This document shows positions 63,720 to 64,000 of a DNA stretch of 64,000 nucleotides, one piece after another. How positions within the stretch are numbered: position 1 is the stretch's first letter; each line of letters starts with the position of its first letter. Under the pieces are notes generated by a model. It ran no database searches and had not been told where the DNA came from. It worked only from the letters and a program-made list of their open reading frames with translations. Made by a program: the position numbers and the translations under genes. Origin of the DNA: Candidatus Thorarchaeota archaeon (lineage in GTDB: Archaea > Asgardarchaeota > Thorarchaeia > Thorarchaeales > Thorarchaeaceae); contig JAEOSL010000001.1 of the NCBI GenBank assembly GCA_016840385.1, positions 91,995 through 155,994 of the forward strand, written 5' to 3'.

Positions 63720-64000
63720 TCTAATCCCTTCCTAATATAAGATAAACCACACAAATCTTGTAAGCTGAGGGTTCGAATACATCTTTCGGTTCACTAACAC
63801 ACCACTACCACTTCTTCTAACAAACTACTAGAAACAGACTTATTCCCGTTCTTCAATGGTAATTAGTGGGACTATTCGATCTGGGGATAACCTATGGTAC
63901 AAAAAGAACATCCCTGTATTGCACTACCATGTGTATTCATTCTATCAATGAGTGTAGGTGTGGCTCTAACTATAGTGTGTACACCCTTTTTATCAACAGG
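63720..64000. other. Window end, no gene seen
   Basis: AT-rich, presumably the upstream region of the zinc-ribbon gene. No frame or repeat stands out. Confidence 0.5.

Noticed and set aside
1..64000. CRISPR arrays or Y1 (HUH) TnpA transposases
   Set aside because: I looked for regular repeat-spacer patterns and HUH proteins near the TnpB-like genes and found none.

Overview
The window reads as the chromosome of an archaeon, probably an Asgard-type lineage (inference; there is no rRNA large enough to place it). Archaeal markers are aIF2-gamma, RNA polymerase Rpo7, Spt4, ribosomal proteins eS6, eS24 and eS27, archaeal DnaG, pelota, two type II methionine aminopeptidases, a 5S rRNA gene, and two intron-bearing tRNA genes that encode their CCA ends. 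GTG and TTG starts are common.

The conserved host backbone is broken by accessory blocks. Block 1 (1-6083) holds the N-terminal part of a long TnpB/Cas12-like protein, cut by the window edge, divergent from a 1663-aa protein. Host genes follow to 8.0 kb (HTH regulator, RNase HII, tRNA-Trp), then an orphan gene, a 5S gene whose 3' half is repeated 1 kb later, and a DUF1512 / membrane protein / methionine aminopeptidase group. Block 2 (14284-25231) lies between two map paralogs and carries a 719-aa TnpB-like protein, unknown genes, a PD-(D/E)XK nuclease, a RadA-like recombinase, a 1425-aa giant protein and an IS607-type serine recombinase fragment. A host stretch follows: metallo-hydrolase, a 700-nt structured-looking gap, dnaG, a Lon-like ATPase, pelota, radical SAM, nucleotidyltransferase, Ncs6-like, site-2 protease and eS6. 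Block 3 (36878-44150) is a TnpB protein divergent from a 1777-aa giant protein. After a secreted metalloprotease with a partly duplicated end comes the aIF2-gamma / PIN / rpoE / spt4 / eS24 / eS27 cluster. The right end is accessory: a YEATS-like pair, a ferredoxin-flavodoxin protein, a Schlafen-like protein, initiator tRNA-Met with three introns, a HerA-like ATPase with a 761-aa partner, and a HEPN protein.

The main result is a family of three giant proteins (1425-1777 aa), each located with a TnpB-like protein. All three share a complete RecB/Cas4-type nuclease motif set (GxxxH, D, [D/E]xK, QxxxY) followed by a RecA-like domain whose P-loop lysine is lost. One is joined stop-to-start to a RadA-like recombinase with an intact P-loop, in a block that ends in an IS607 recombinase remnant. 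This looks like a bloated TnpB mobile element or a defence/recombination system built from TnpB, RecB-like nuclease and RadA. Its function is not known from the sequence. The 5S and initiator tRNA genes each show partial copies of themselves nearby, suggesting they serve as insertion or recombination hot spots.
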